From Alphaproteobacteria bacterium (lineage in GTDB: Bacteria > Pseudomonadota > Alphaproteobacteria > Rhizobiales > JAJFHC01): a stretch of 64,000 nucleotides of DNA. Made by a program: the position numbers and the translations under genes. Location of the stretch: assembly GCA_021775805.1 (NCBI GenBank), contig JAJFHD010000096.1, forward strand, positions 96,050-160,049, written 5' to 3'. The notes below the pieces were generated by a model, which saw only the letters and a program-made list of their open reading frames with translations, was not told the origin of the DNA and ran no database searches. Within the stretch, counting starts at the first letter, position 1, and the number at the start of each line of letters is the position of its first letter. Shown here in pieces: positions 8,145-15,705 of this stretch.

Positions 8145-9674
8145 CTAATCGGCCTCTGGCCTCGCCGGGCTCCAGAGGCGGTACACAACGACATTCCGGT
8201 ATCTGTAAAACAGCACATATTCGCTGTTGATGAAGTTTTGGATCTCTTTCGCATGCTCGCCCAGATATGCAGGCGCCGGGCCGGGCCAGGAAACAACAAA
8301 GGTCGGGCGGCTTCTGACAATGCGCCGAAGTTCGTCTTTGGCAATGTATCCGGCGTCACTGAGTGTCGAGATGATCGGTGCTCTCACGAGATTGCTGGGA
8401 TGGGTGACGACCTTGGAAACCGGCTTGGCATCGAGATACCAAAGGACCAGATGATTGCCCAGGGCCCAGACTGTATCATCGGGCCGCCGCACGGCATCGA
8501 TGCGATCGGCGGTTCTTCTCATGCCGTGAGATTCCCGGACAAATCCCGGCTCAGTGAGCACGCGCAGCGTCGTGGAACCGTTGACCATCAAGGCAAAATA
8601 GAAAGGAATCATCGCGAGGCTGCAGGCAACAACAAAAAACGGACGGCTTGGCCGGAGAGCACCTAATCCACGCGATGCGAACACACCGGCAAATGGGATC
8701 ACATGGAGCCAGTAGTGATGGTACGCCGCTCCCGTGATGAGAACTGAACCGGAAACCGCACCGAACATCAACCACAACAAAACATCCTCCCGGACAAGCT
8801 TTCGCGAATCCTCGTCGGACCTGAATAGACCCAGCACAGTATCGACCGCACCAAATGCCAGACACAACACGATCGGCTTGAACATCCAGTACCAACTGTA
8901 CGATTTGAACGCATCCAGAGCGCTCATCTGATCGCCGGAATATGCCAGAGCGACATCGACCACGCTTAGCTTCAGCACGTCCAGTGCATCGGCATGCGCA
9001 TAGGCCATAACAAGCACCAATGGTGGCACGAGTCCGGCAAGAATGTAGGCAAGCAACGAGCGCCGGGCGCGTGATTGGTTCGCTCCAAACACGCTGATCC
9101 ACAGGAAGTACAGGCCGAAAGCAACCGCGACCACCCCGAGGTTGGTACGGGTCAGCGTGGCGAGTGAAATGAGAAGGCCGGCCAACGCGACCGCCCACAG
9201 TCGGTCCGGCCGCGCAATTATCAGCCAAAGCGCCCACATCAACATCGCCATGGCGGGGAGTTCAGTGCTGGTGTGTTGCCCGAAAGTGGGCGCGCTCATG
9301 AAGATCGCGAGCAATACGCCGACTCCGGCCGATAAGGTATCGACCTTGCGCCGGGCAATCGCGAACGCGGCCACGCTCGAGGCTAGAATGCAAAAATCAC
9401 CAAACAGGCGGATCGCGACCAGCGACTTGCCGAAGACGGCCATGACACCTGCGAGCAGGTAAAACATGAATGGAGGCTTGATATCAAAACGTTTGATGTA
9501 GGGCAGTTCGCCATCCAAGACGTCCGAGGCCATCAGGATGAAAGTGCCTTCGTCCCAGTCTATTGACTCCCGGTGGAGACTGCCGATCTGAGTGGCCAGC
9601 ACGGCGGCCGCAAATATCAAGACCCAGGTCAACGGCTTGTCGGCAAACAGGCGCACCTGACGCAAGCCAGCCAT
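8145..9674 (-). CDS. Polytopic membrane glycosyltransferase (GT39/GT83-like, ArnT/PMT_2 fold)
   Basis: The product, about 509 residues, has many hydrophobic segments and the first-loop signature DWDEGTFILMASDVLDGELPY, with the acidic pair (Asp-Glu) that these GT-C enzymes use. The KRFDIKPPFMFYLLAG stretch follows, as in ArnT and PMT_2 proteins. Such enzymes move a sugar from a polyprenyl-phosphate donor to a lipid or protein on the outer face of the inner membrane. The acceptor here is unknown. The ATG at 9674 is preferred over the adjacent TTG at 9677. It converges with the TusA-like gene with 34 bp between stops. No glycan cluster surrounds it. Confidence 0.82.
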   Translation of the reverse strand: MAGLRQVRLFADKPLTWVLIFAAAVLATQIGSLHRESIDWDEGTFILMASDVLDGELPYIKRFDIKPPFMFYLLAGVMAVFGKSLVAIRLFGDFCILASSVAAFAIARRKVDTLSAGVGVLLAIFMSAPTFGQHTSTELPAMAMLMWALWLIIARPDRLWAVALAGLLISLATLTRTNLGVVAVAFGLYFLWISVFGANQSRARRSLLAYILAGLVPPLVLVMAYAHADALDVLKLSVVDVALAYSGDQMSALDAFKSYSWYWMFKPIVLCLAFGAVDTVLGLFRSDEDSRKLVREDVLLWLMFGAVSGSVLITGAAYHHYWLHVIPFAGVFASRGLGALRPSRPFFVVACSLAMIPFYFALMVNGSTTLRVLTEPGFVRESHGMRRTADRIDAVRRPDDTVWALGNHLVLWYLDAKPVSKVVTHPSNLVRAPIISTLSDAGYIAKDELRRIVRSRPTFVVSWPGPAPAYLGEHAKEIQNFINSEYVLFYRYRNVVVYRLWSPARPEAD

Positions 9675-9757
9675 CAATTGGTTCGCGGTTCATGTTTGGA
9701 GAGCATGTCGGTTGACATCGCGATCATAATGATTGCCTTGGACGACTCAACGGTCTG

Positions 9758-10099
9758 TTATACCAATGCAGCTTTCACGTCATCCTTGAAGCCAACATGG
9801 ACATACTCGCCGGCTTCGAAGACCGGGCGTTTGATAAGAGCGGGATAAGCCGCCATCAGGGCAACCGCTGCCGCCTCGCCGATCCCCTGCTTTACCTCTT
9901 CGTCAAGCGTCCGCCAGGTTGTGCCGCGCCGGTTGAGCAACGTTTCCCAACCCACCACCGCAGACCACGCGGCAATCTGCTCAGGCGACACACCGTCGGC
10001 GCGAACATCGCGAAACTCAAAGGGCAAGTCACGAGCCTTCAGCCAGACAATGGCCTTTCGACAGGTGTCGCAATTCTTGAGGCCGTAGACGGCGATCAT
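9758..10099 (-). CDS. ArsC/Spx-family thioredoxin-fold protein (YffB-like)
   Basis: The 113-residue product starts MIAVYGLKNCDTCRKAIVWL, with a C10-x-x-C13 redox motif directly after the first strand. It includes the LLNRRGTTWRTL stretch and ends with IKRPVFEAGEYVHVGF, the usual C-terminal ArsC/Spx block. True arsenate reductases of this group rely on the first Cys plus a set of arginines; YffB-like relatives act as glutathione-dependent thiol reductases of unclear substrate. The ATG at 10099 lies 11 bp after the CobW gene stop, so both are likely on one transcript. No arsenic-resistance genes are nearby, which favours the YffB-like reading. Confidence 0.85.
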   Translation of the reverse strand: MIAVYGLKNCDTCRKAIVWLKARDLPFEFRDVRADGVSPEQIAAWSAVVGWETLLNRRGTTWRTLDEEVKQGIGEAAAVALMAAYPALIKRPVFEAGEYVHVGFKDDVKAALV

Positions 10100-10110
10100 G
10101 GCCGCTCCCC

Positions 10111-11265
10111 TTAGCTTTTGTCGAAAAATCCGCCGCCACGATTGATTGACAACGTTTGATTGGGCTCGAAGGCCGCGACCGCGTCCATCGCCGATGGCGG
10201 TTCGGCGAACGCTTTCATCAAGCCTTCCAGATGTTCCTTCGGAATGTTGCGCGTGATGAAAACGATCCGCGAACGCCGGTCGCTGTCGGGCCAGGCATCC
10301 AGGTGGACCGGTGGATGAAAAACATGCTGCACGCCATGGATGACGACCGGGCGTTCCGGATCCTCCTCGAGCTGCACGATCCCCTTCATCCGCAACAGAT
10401 CCGCCCCGTAGTTTGCTCTGAGAAGTTCCATGAACAGGTTGAAGCTGTTCATGGAAAGCGGGGCATCCTGCGCGATACAATAGGCGCTGATGTTTTCGTC
10501 ATGACGATTGACGTCGTGGTGGTGAGTATGATGGTCACCGCCATCATGTTCCTCGGCGAAAGCCTCTTCTCGCAACCACCGCGCCACATCAGGTGCCTTG
10601 GTGTCAGGGTTGTAGAGGCCCGCATCGAACAAATCCGCCGCCGACACCTGCCCGTGACAGGCGACAATAAGTTTGGCCGCTGGGTTCAAGGATCCGAGCC
10701 GGGTCTTTAGGTCTTCCAGGGACTCCGCCCGTTTCCCATCATCGCGGCACAGGTCCGTTTTTGTCAGAACGATCCGGTCGGCGACGGCCGCCTGCTTTAC
10801 GGCTTCGCCATGGCTTTCCAGCGTGTCCAACCCGTTGACGGCATCCACCGTCGCGATCACCCCGTCCAGGCGATAGCGCATGACAAGGTACGGGTGGCTC
10901 ATGATTGTGTGCAGGATCGGCGCCGGATCGGCCAGGCCCGTGGTTTCGATCACGACCCGGTCGAAGGCCTTGATCCGGCCGTCGTCACGGCGTTCCAGAA
11001 GGTCGTTCAGGGTATCGACCAGATCGCCCCGTATCGAGCAGCAAAGACAGCCACTGGACATCTCCAGGATGCCTTCATCGGCACTTTCCACCAGCAGGTG
11101 GTCGAGCCCGATCTCACCGAACTCGTTGATAATAATCGCTGCATTCGCAAGCGCCGTGTCACGCACCAGTTGATTCAGCAACGTCGTCTTGCCGCTGCCC
11201 AGAAAACCGGTCAGGACGGCAACCGGTATCGGCGCCTGCGATGAATGTGTGGCGGGTTCGGTCAT
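10111..11265 (-). CDS. CobW/COG0523-family GTP-dependent metallochaperone
   Basis: This 384-residue protein has a Walker A loop (GFLGSGKTT, residues 20-28), the family's metal-binding CxCC motif (SGCLCC, Cys73/75/76) and a NKxD-like TKTD motif. A histidine-rich stretch, HDGGDHHTHHHDVNRH, lies before the C-terminal CobW_C domain. COG0523 GTPases hand metals, often zinc, to client proteins; the His-rich loop fits zinc or a similar ion. I could not see a Zur-type operator in the 113 bp upstream, so zinc-starvation control is not supported. The ATG at 11265 is clear. It is followed by the ArsC/Spx-like gene. Confidence 0.9.
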   Translation of the reverse strand: MTEPATHSSQAPIPVAVLTGFLGSGKTTLLNQLVRDTALANAAIIINEFGEIGLDHLLVESADEGILEMSSGCLCCSIRGDLVDTLNDLLERRDDGRIKAFDRVVIETTGLADPAPILHTIMSHPYLVMRYRLDGVIATVDAVNGLDTLESHGEAVKQAAVADRIVLTKTDLCRDDGKRAESLEDLKTRLGSLNPAAKLIVACHGQVSAADLFDAGLYNPDTKAPDVARWLREEAFAEEHDGGDHHTHHHDVNRHDENISAYCIAQDAPLSMNSFNLFMELLRANYGADLLRMKGIVQLEEDPERPVVIHGVQHVFHPPVHLDAWPDSDRRSRIVFITRNIPKEHLEGLMKAFAEPPSAMDAVAAFEPNQTLSINRGGGFFDKS

Positions 11266-11378
11266 GTCATGGAGTCTATACCCGATCTTGCACCGGGCAT
11301 GCCACCATCACGTACCCGTAGATCGGCATTTGCAGCGGCGTGCCCGCATTCGGCCGCCAGATTGACGGTCCCAATCGA

Positions 11379-12650
11379 TCAGGATTTTGGTGTTGATCTC
11401 TTTTTCTTCTTTTTCTTTTTCCGTGCCCGCTTCTTCTTTTTCTTCTTGCGTTTTTTCTTCTTGGCGGATTTCGGCGGTTTGGGTGGCTTGAAGTAGCCCT
11501 TCTCGAAGGTCTTGCAGGCTGTGTTGGATTTCTGGAAATGAGCGCAAATATCGCGGGCCTGTTGTTGCGGCACGCCATACATGATCGACGCCAGTTGTTT
11601 GTTGCGATAGTCGCGGACCACAGCCCCGCGCCCGGTGTAGATGATGTTGCGCAGTGCCATCAGGTTCTCGCGCAGGACGATGTGCGCCTTTGCCCGGTTC
11701 TCAAAGCGACCGAACTCCACACCCCAGCCATGGACCCCCCAGGGCGACACCAGCGGCGTGTCAGACTTACGCTTGCACACCACCGATTTCATGTCGTAAG
11801 GCGAAGACTGGAACAGGCCGCCGTTGGAATAGTCGCCAACCGTGCGGCCTTCTTTGGAGTTGGTGGCAAAGCCCTTTTCAAGGGCCGCCTGTGCTGCGTT
11901 GGTCCGGGCACTGGACGACTTGGCGCCGAGGACCACCGCCACGAGGCGGCGGCCGTTGCGGGTAGCAGACCCCACGAGATTATATCCCGACGAACAAATG
12001 AACCCGGTCTTCAGCCCGTCTGCCCCCGGCATCTTCTTGAGCAGTGTATTCCAGGCCCTAAACCGGCGTTTGCCGATCTTGACATCCTTCATCTTGAAGA
12101 TTTTGGCGTGCTCGGGAAACTGGCTGACGATAGCCTTGGCCAGAAGTCCCATGTCCCGCGCGGTCGACACCTGCCGCGGATCGGGCAACCCGTGCGGATT
12201 GGCAAAATAGGTGCCGGTCATGCCAAGCCGGCGCGCCCAGGCATTCATCAGTTTGACGAACTGCTCTTCGCTGCCCGAAACCCCTTCGGCGATCGTCACC
12301 GCCAGGTCATTCGCCGACCGGACGATCAGCACTTGCAGCGCCTTTTCAAGGGTTATTTTGGAGCCCACAGGCATGCCGACCTTGCTGGCTGGCTGACGCT
12401 GAGCGTGCTGCGTCATGACAAGCTTGGACTTCAGGGTCAGCTTGCCGTCGCGGATGGCGTGAAATGCCAGGTAAGCGGTCATGAGTTTTGTCAGCGACGC
12501 TGGATACCACGGGGCACCGGGGCTGTCGGAGTGAATCACATCACCGGTCGCGGCTTCAAACACGATCGACGGTCCCGCCGACGACACGGTCGACTGCACC
12601 AACGAACATGCCAGAAGAATGGCGACAAAAACGAACCGGCTGATTGGCAA
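11379..12650 (-). CDS. D-alanyl-D-alanine carboxypeptidase (peptidase S11) with polylysine tail
   Basis: This periplasmic PBP of the DacA type trims pentapeptide side chains of peptidoglycan. The catalytic motifs are all present: SLTK (Ser52, Lys55), SAN (112-114) and KTG in ADGLKTGFICSSG. After the enzyme domain comes a C-terminal region ending in a remarkable run of lysine and arginine (DNA about 11385-11475) with about 25 basic residues in 30. The open frame extends to a GTG at 12788, but no ATG exists. I chose the TTG at 12650, because GGGGG lies 8 bp upstream and the protein then starts directly with a signal peptide (SRFVFVAILLACSLVQS). The start remains uncertain. Confidence 0.88.
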   Translation of the reverse strand: MPISRFVFVAILLACSLVQSTVSSAGPSIVFEAATGDVIHSDSPGAPWYPASLTKLMTAYLAFHAIRDGKLTLKSKLVMTQHAQRQPASKVGMPVGSKITLEKALQVLIVRSANDLAVTIAEGVSGSEEQFVKLMNAWARRLGMTGTYFANPHGLPDPRQVSTARDMGLLAKAIVSQFPEHAKIFKMKDVKIGKRRFRAWNTLLKKMPGADGLKTGFICSSGYNLVGSATRNGRRLVAVVLGAKSSSARTNAAQAALEKGFATNSKEGRTVGDYSNGGLFQSSPYDMKSVVCKRKSDTPLVSPWGVHGWGVEFGRFENRAKAHIVLRENLMALRNIIYTGRGAVVRDYRNKQLASIMYGVPQQQARDICAHFQKSNTACKTFEKGYFKPPKPPKSAKKKKRKKKKKKRARKKKKKKKRSTPKS

Positions 12651-12777
12651 ACCCTTTTCCCCCAGATTGAGCGCTGCGCAGTATGCGGCGGTCGCGTCGA
12701 AAGGTGAAGTCCCCAGATCGCGATCAGACAAAAAATCCGAGAATATGGTCAACACTATGGCAGTATCGGCCTCAAGA

Positions 12778-12802
12778 CCCGGAATCACCGGGCCGTTTTT
12801 TT
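12778..12802 (+). terminator. Terminator-like hairpin just upstream of the PhnD-like gene
   Basis: CCCGG-AATCA-CCGGG (12778-12792) is followed by CCG and seven T residues (12796-12802). On the plus strand this has the form of a short intrinsic terminator, yet it ends only 13 bp before the ATG at 12816 and no plus-strand gene lies directly upstream. It may be an attenuator-like leader element or a chance match; the stem is only 5 bp. Confidence 0.35.
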
Positions 12803-12815
12803 GAAAGAAGCCGTA

Positions 12816-13616
12816 ATGATCGCCTCACTCGCCATGTACGATCTGCCTCAGGCGCGCCGCTGGACGAATCGATTATGGGACTCGATTGCCTCGTCTCTGA
12901 AATCCGCCGGTATTGAAAGGGTTCCCCGGGACCTCACCAGACAGGATGACCAGTACCCAGTCTGGACCGACCCGGATCTGCTGCTTGCCCAGACCTGCGG
13001 CTACCCGTTGACCCACAAACTGTCCGGCCTTGTGCGCACTGTCGCAACACCCTGTTATGATGCGCCTGGTTGCAACGGCCCCAACTACTCCAGCCTGATC
13101 CTCGTGCGGGCAGGCACCTACCGTGATCTGCCTTCGCTGAAGGGAACACGGGCGGCCTACAACGGCCAAGATTCGCAATCTGGTTATGCCGCTTTCCGTG
13201 CCGTCATCGCGCCCCTTGCCGGAGGCAAGCCCTATTTCAGTGAAACCCTTGAAACCGGCGGCCACGCCATGTCGGTCAAAGCCGTCATGGAGGGCCAAGC
13301 GGATGTCTGCACCGTCGACGCCGTCACCCATGCCATGCTCGCCCGCCACGAGCCCGAAACAGTTGCAGGTCTCCAGACCATCGGGTTTACACCGAGTGCA
13401 CCTGGCCTGCCTTTGATCACCAGCCTGGACACCGCGTCCGACGTCCTCGACGCCCTGCGTCGGGCACTCGAACAGGCAGTTGGCAATCAGAATCTGGCGG
13501 AAACCCGTTCCGAACTTCTGATCACCGGTTTCCAGGTTCTCGCCGAAGACGCCTACGACGGTATTCTGGCCATGGAGCAGCGATGTCATGACTTTGGTTA
13601 CAGCACTCTGGCGTGA
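12816..13616 (+). CDS. PhnD-like phosphate/phosphonate substrate-binding family protein, no signal peptide
   Basis: The 266-residue protein has the type 2 periplasmic-binding fold pattern of PhnD relatives. ASLAMYDLPQARR and LAQTCGYPLTHKL in the first lobe, GTRAAYNGQDSQSGYAAFRAVIAPL at the hinge, and GGHAMSVKAVMEGQADVCTVDAVTHAML are typical, including the small-residue loop that would hold an oxyanion or amine ligand. It begins MIASLAMYDLPQ with no signal peptide, and no ABC permease or ATPase is adjacent. It could therefore be a cytoplasmic sensor or scavenger-type homologue rather than a transporter component. The ATG at 12816 is preferred over the TTG at 12801. Confidence 0.8.
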   Translation: MIASLAMYDLPQARRWTNRLWDSIASSLKSAGIERVPRDLTRQDDQYPVWTDPDLLLAQTCGYPLTHKLSGLVRTVATPCYDAPGCNGPNYSSLILVRAGTYRDLPSLKGTRAAYNGQDSQSGYAAFRAVIAPLAGGKPYFSETLETGGHAMSVKAVMEGQADVCTVDAVTHAMLARHEPETVAGLQTIGFTPSAPGLPLITSLDTASDVLDALRRALEQAVGNQNLAETRSELLITGFQVLAEDAYDGILAMEQRCHDFGYSTLA

Positions 13617-13714
13617 GCCAGGCGCTTGTTGTTTGACCGGGCTGTCGGGTTGCGGTAATGGCCTGGATATGATCCTGTCGCCGGGCTTCCGGAAGTCAAC
13701 CATAAAGGTCGTTA

Positions 13715-14437
13715 ATGACTGTATTGCCCGAGGGTTTTGACATTCTTCACATCGTGGCGGTGGCGTTCCTGGCCTTGTCCTGGGTCGCCTACGCTCCTCT
13801 TCTGGCGGCCTTTGCCCGGGGGACCCTCAATTCCCAGCTCGATGACGTCCGCAAGCACTGGATCGGAATTTCGATAATACGGGAGAACCGGACATTCGAC
13901 GCCGTTTTGCTGGGTCATATCATCAATTCGGTCGCCTTTTTCGGATCGGCGACGCTCATTGTCCTGGCCGGTCTGGTTGGAACGCTCGCCAGCGTGTCGA
14001 AGATCCATGAAATCATCGTCCAACTCCCCCTTGTGGCTGAAATGGGCGTCGAACTTTTTGCCCTCAAGCTTCTGGTCATTGTCTTTCTCATGACCGTGAG
14101 TTTCTTCTCTTTCACGTACTCCTTGCGGAAACTGATCTACACAATCGCCCTGGTCGGCGGCCTGCCGGAGACCGCCGACGACAGACCGGGCCGCGATGTT
14201 ATGATCGACACTGCAGCCACGGTTCTCACCGAAGCGGTGCGCAGCTTCAATTCGGGAATCCGCGGATATTACTATGCCGTGTCCGCCATGTTTCTGTTTA
14301 TCGGACCGATACCCTGCATTGCCGCGACGGCCATCGTGATGTTCATGTTGTTCTACCGCCAGACCTCGACCAGCACGGCAAATGCCATCGAACGGTATGT
14401 TGACGCACTGGGCAGCTATCGCAACCACCCGAAATGA
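13715..14437 (+). CDS. DUF599 family integral membrane protein
   Basis: The 240-residue product has four hydrophobic segments (near residues 10-33, 65-92, 108-140 and 190-216). It matches the DUF599 pattern with RKHWIGISIIRENRTFDAVLLGHIINSVAFFGSA and the GLPE plus FNSGIRGYYYAVSA regions. The function of this family is not known. It lies about 100 bp downstream of the PhnD-like gene on the same strand and could share its transcript. The ATG at 13715 has no close competitor. GC and codon use match the surroundings. Confidence 0.85.
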   Translation: MTVLPEGFDILHIVAVAFLALSWVAYAPLLAAFARGTLNSQLDDVRKHWIGISIIRENRTFDAVLLGHIINSVAFFGSATLIVLAGLVGTLASVSKIHEIIVQLPLVAEMGVELFALKLLVIVFLMTVSFFSFTYSLRKLIYTIALVGGLPETADDRPGRDVMIDTAATVLTEAVRSFNSGIRGYYYAVSAMFLFIGPIPCIAATAIVMFMLFYRQTSTSTANAIERYVDALGSYRNHPK

Positions 14438-14658
14438 CCGGGATCCGGCCCTTTTCTGTCCGGCCCATAGACAGTCCCGGATCATCCACGTCGCAAATTT
14501 TGATTTGAGTTGATCCAGTATTTCGGTAGTCTCAGGCTTGTTCGCTGAGAAATGACTATCATCGATACTTGGAAACTTGATAAACGGGCGTTCGATCGAA
14601 TGTCTGATTGAACGTTGGGTTTGCGTAATGAACAGATTTCAATTCAGTCTCAACCACA

Positions 14659-15693
14659 ATGCAGGCTGGTCCGATGGGCATTGATATCGGATCGGACGAC
14701 ATCGCCCGTGCAGCCGCCGCGATGACGCAGCTGGACAGTTGTCCGGCATGTGCCGGCACGATCTTTCGTGACGCCTTCACCGACAACGATCTCACCCGCC
14801 TGTCGCAACTGCCCGATGCCTTGCGCCGGAGCGACTATCGCCTGTGTTGCAGTTGCATGCTGGTCTTTGCCGCCTGGCGGCAGGTACCGGAAGCGGCGGT
14901 TGCCTATTACGACCTGTTTCCCGATCTTGAACATCGGCACTACGCCGTCTATCCGCCACCTGACGAGTATCGCGCCAACAAGGCGCGTGTCGCGCAGTGG
15001 ATCGTCGGAGAACTGGAGACGGCCGGAGCGCTAAGGGATAACCAGCGCGTTTTGCATATCCGCAGCGACTGCGGCAGCCTGGGTCCGGCACTTCGGGACA
15101 GATATCCGGGCACTACTGTCGTTGGTCAGGACTACTTTGACTCAAATGTCCGCTTCGCCAATGAAGCCGGCAATGTCGACGCCAGGCTGCTTAAACCAAC
15201 CGGCGCGGAACTACTTGAAGACTCTGCCTTTGACATTGTCGTAATCAACCACATGTTCACCCACGCCCTCGACCCCCGTTCGGATCTCGATATCTATCTG
15301 AAGATGCTCAAACCGGACGGCACCATATTCACGTATAACGAAATTGACTTCTACGAGGCATTGCGTTTTGGCGGACGGCATTTTCGGACCAAGCCGGTCA
15401 ACAATTACCACAAGCAGCTCTTCACGCCGCGTTCCCTTCAAAGGTTCTTTGCCGCCGCCGGTCTCGAGATGACCGGAGCGGGCCGCCGCCGGAATACGCT
15501 GTCGGCATGTCTGAAGCACAATCCTGCCGTTTGGGTGAAACCGGCCGGCCAGGACGAACTGGACGACATGACAAGACGACTGGACGCCTGGCTCGAAATG
15601 CGGTCGTCATTCAAGGGCAAGGTCGTGTCGTGGTCCCCGGTCCGGGCTGTTCTGAAAGCCATAGCGAGCCCGCCACCGGTTCTGCCGTCATAG
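14659..15693 (+). CDS. Class I SAM-dependent methyltransferase-like protein with N-terminal zinc-ribbon cysteines
   Basis: The 344-residue protein has two cysteine pairs near the N-terminus (SCPACAG and CCSC), as in the methyltransferases that accompany cell-surface sugar pathways. The Rossmann-like part follows: VLHIRSDCGSLGPALRDRYPG, then TVVGQDYFDSN, then FDIVVINHMFTHALDP and LKMLKPDGTIFTYNE. Motif I is unusual, because the normal VLDxGxGxG is replaced by VLHIRSDCGSL; cofactor binding is therefore uncertain. The C-terminal part (PVNNYHKQLFTPRSLQRFFAAAGLEM) resembles methyltransferases of the same kind. No sugar-modification genes flank it. A second ATG at 14674 is possible. The 220 bp upstream show no clear structure. 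Confidence 0.72.
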   Translation: MQAGPMGIDIGSDDIARAAAAMTQLDSCPACAGTIFRDAFTDNDLTRLSQLPDALRRSDYRLCCSCMLVFAAWRQVPEAAVAYYDLFPDLEHRHYAVYPPPDEYRANKARVAQWIVGELETAGALRDNQRVLHIRSDCGSLGPALRDRYPGTTVVGQDYFDSNVRFANEAGNVDARLLKPTGAELLEDSAFDIVVINHMFTHALDPRSDLDIYLKMLKPDGTIFTYNEIDFYEALRFGGRHFRTKPVNNYHKQLFTPRSLQRFFAAAGLEMTGAGRRRNTLSACLKHNPAVWVKPAGQDELDDMTRRLDAWLEMRSSFKGKVVSWSPVRAVLKAIASPPPVLPS

Positions 15694-15705
15694 GCCCTTC
15701 TTAGA

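Noticed and set aside
11266..11378. Zur-type operator ahead of the CobW-like gene
   Set aside because: No AT-rich palindrome resembling a Zur box is present.
11538..12707. 389-codon open frame on the plus strand opposite the carboxypeptidase gene
   Set aside because: It is a frame shadow of high-GC coding DNA; the minus strand carries a full S11 peptidase with all motifs.
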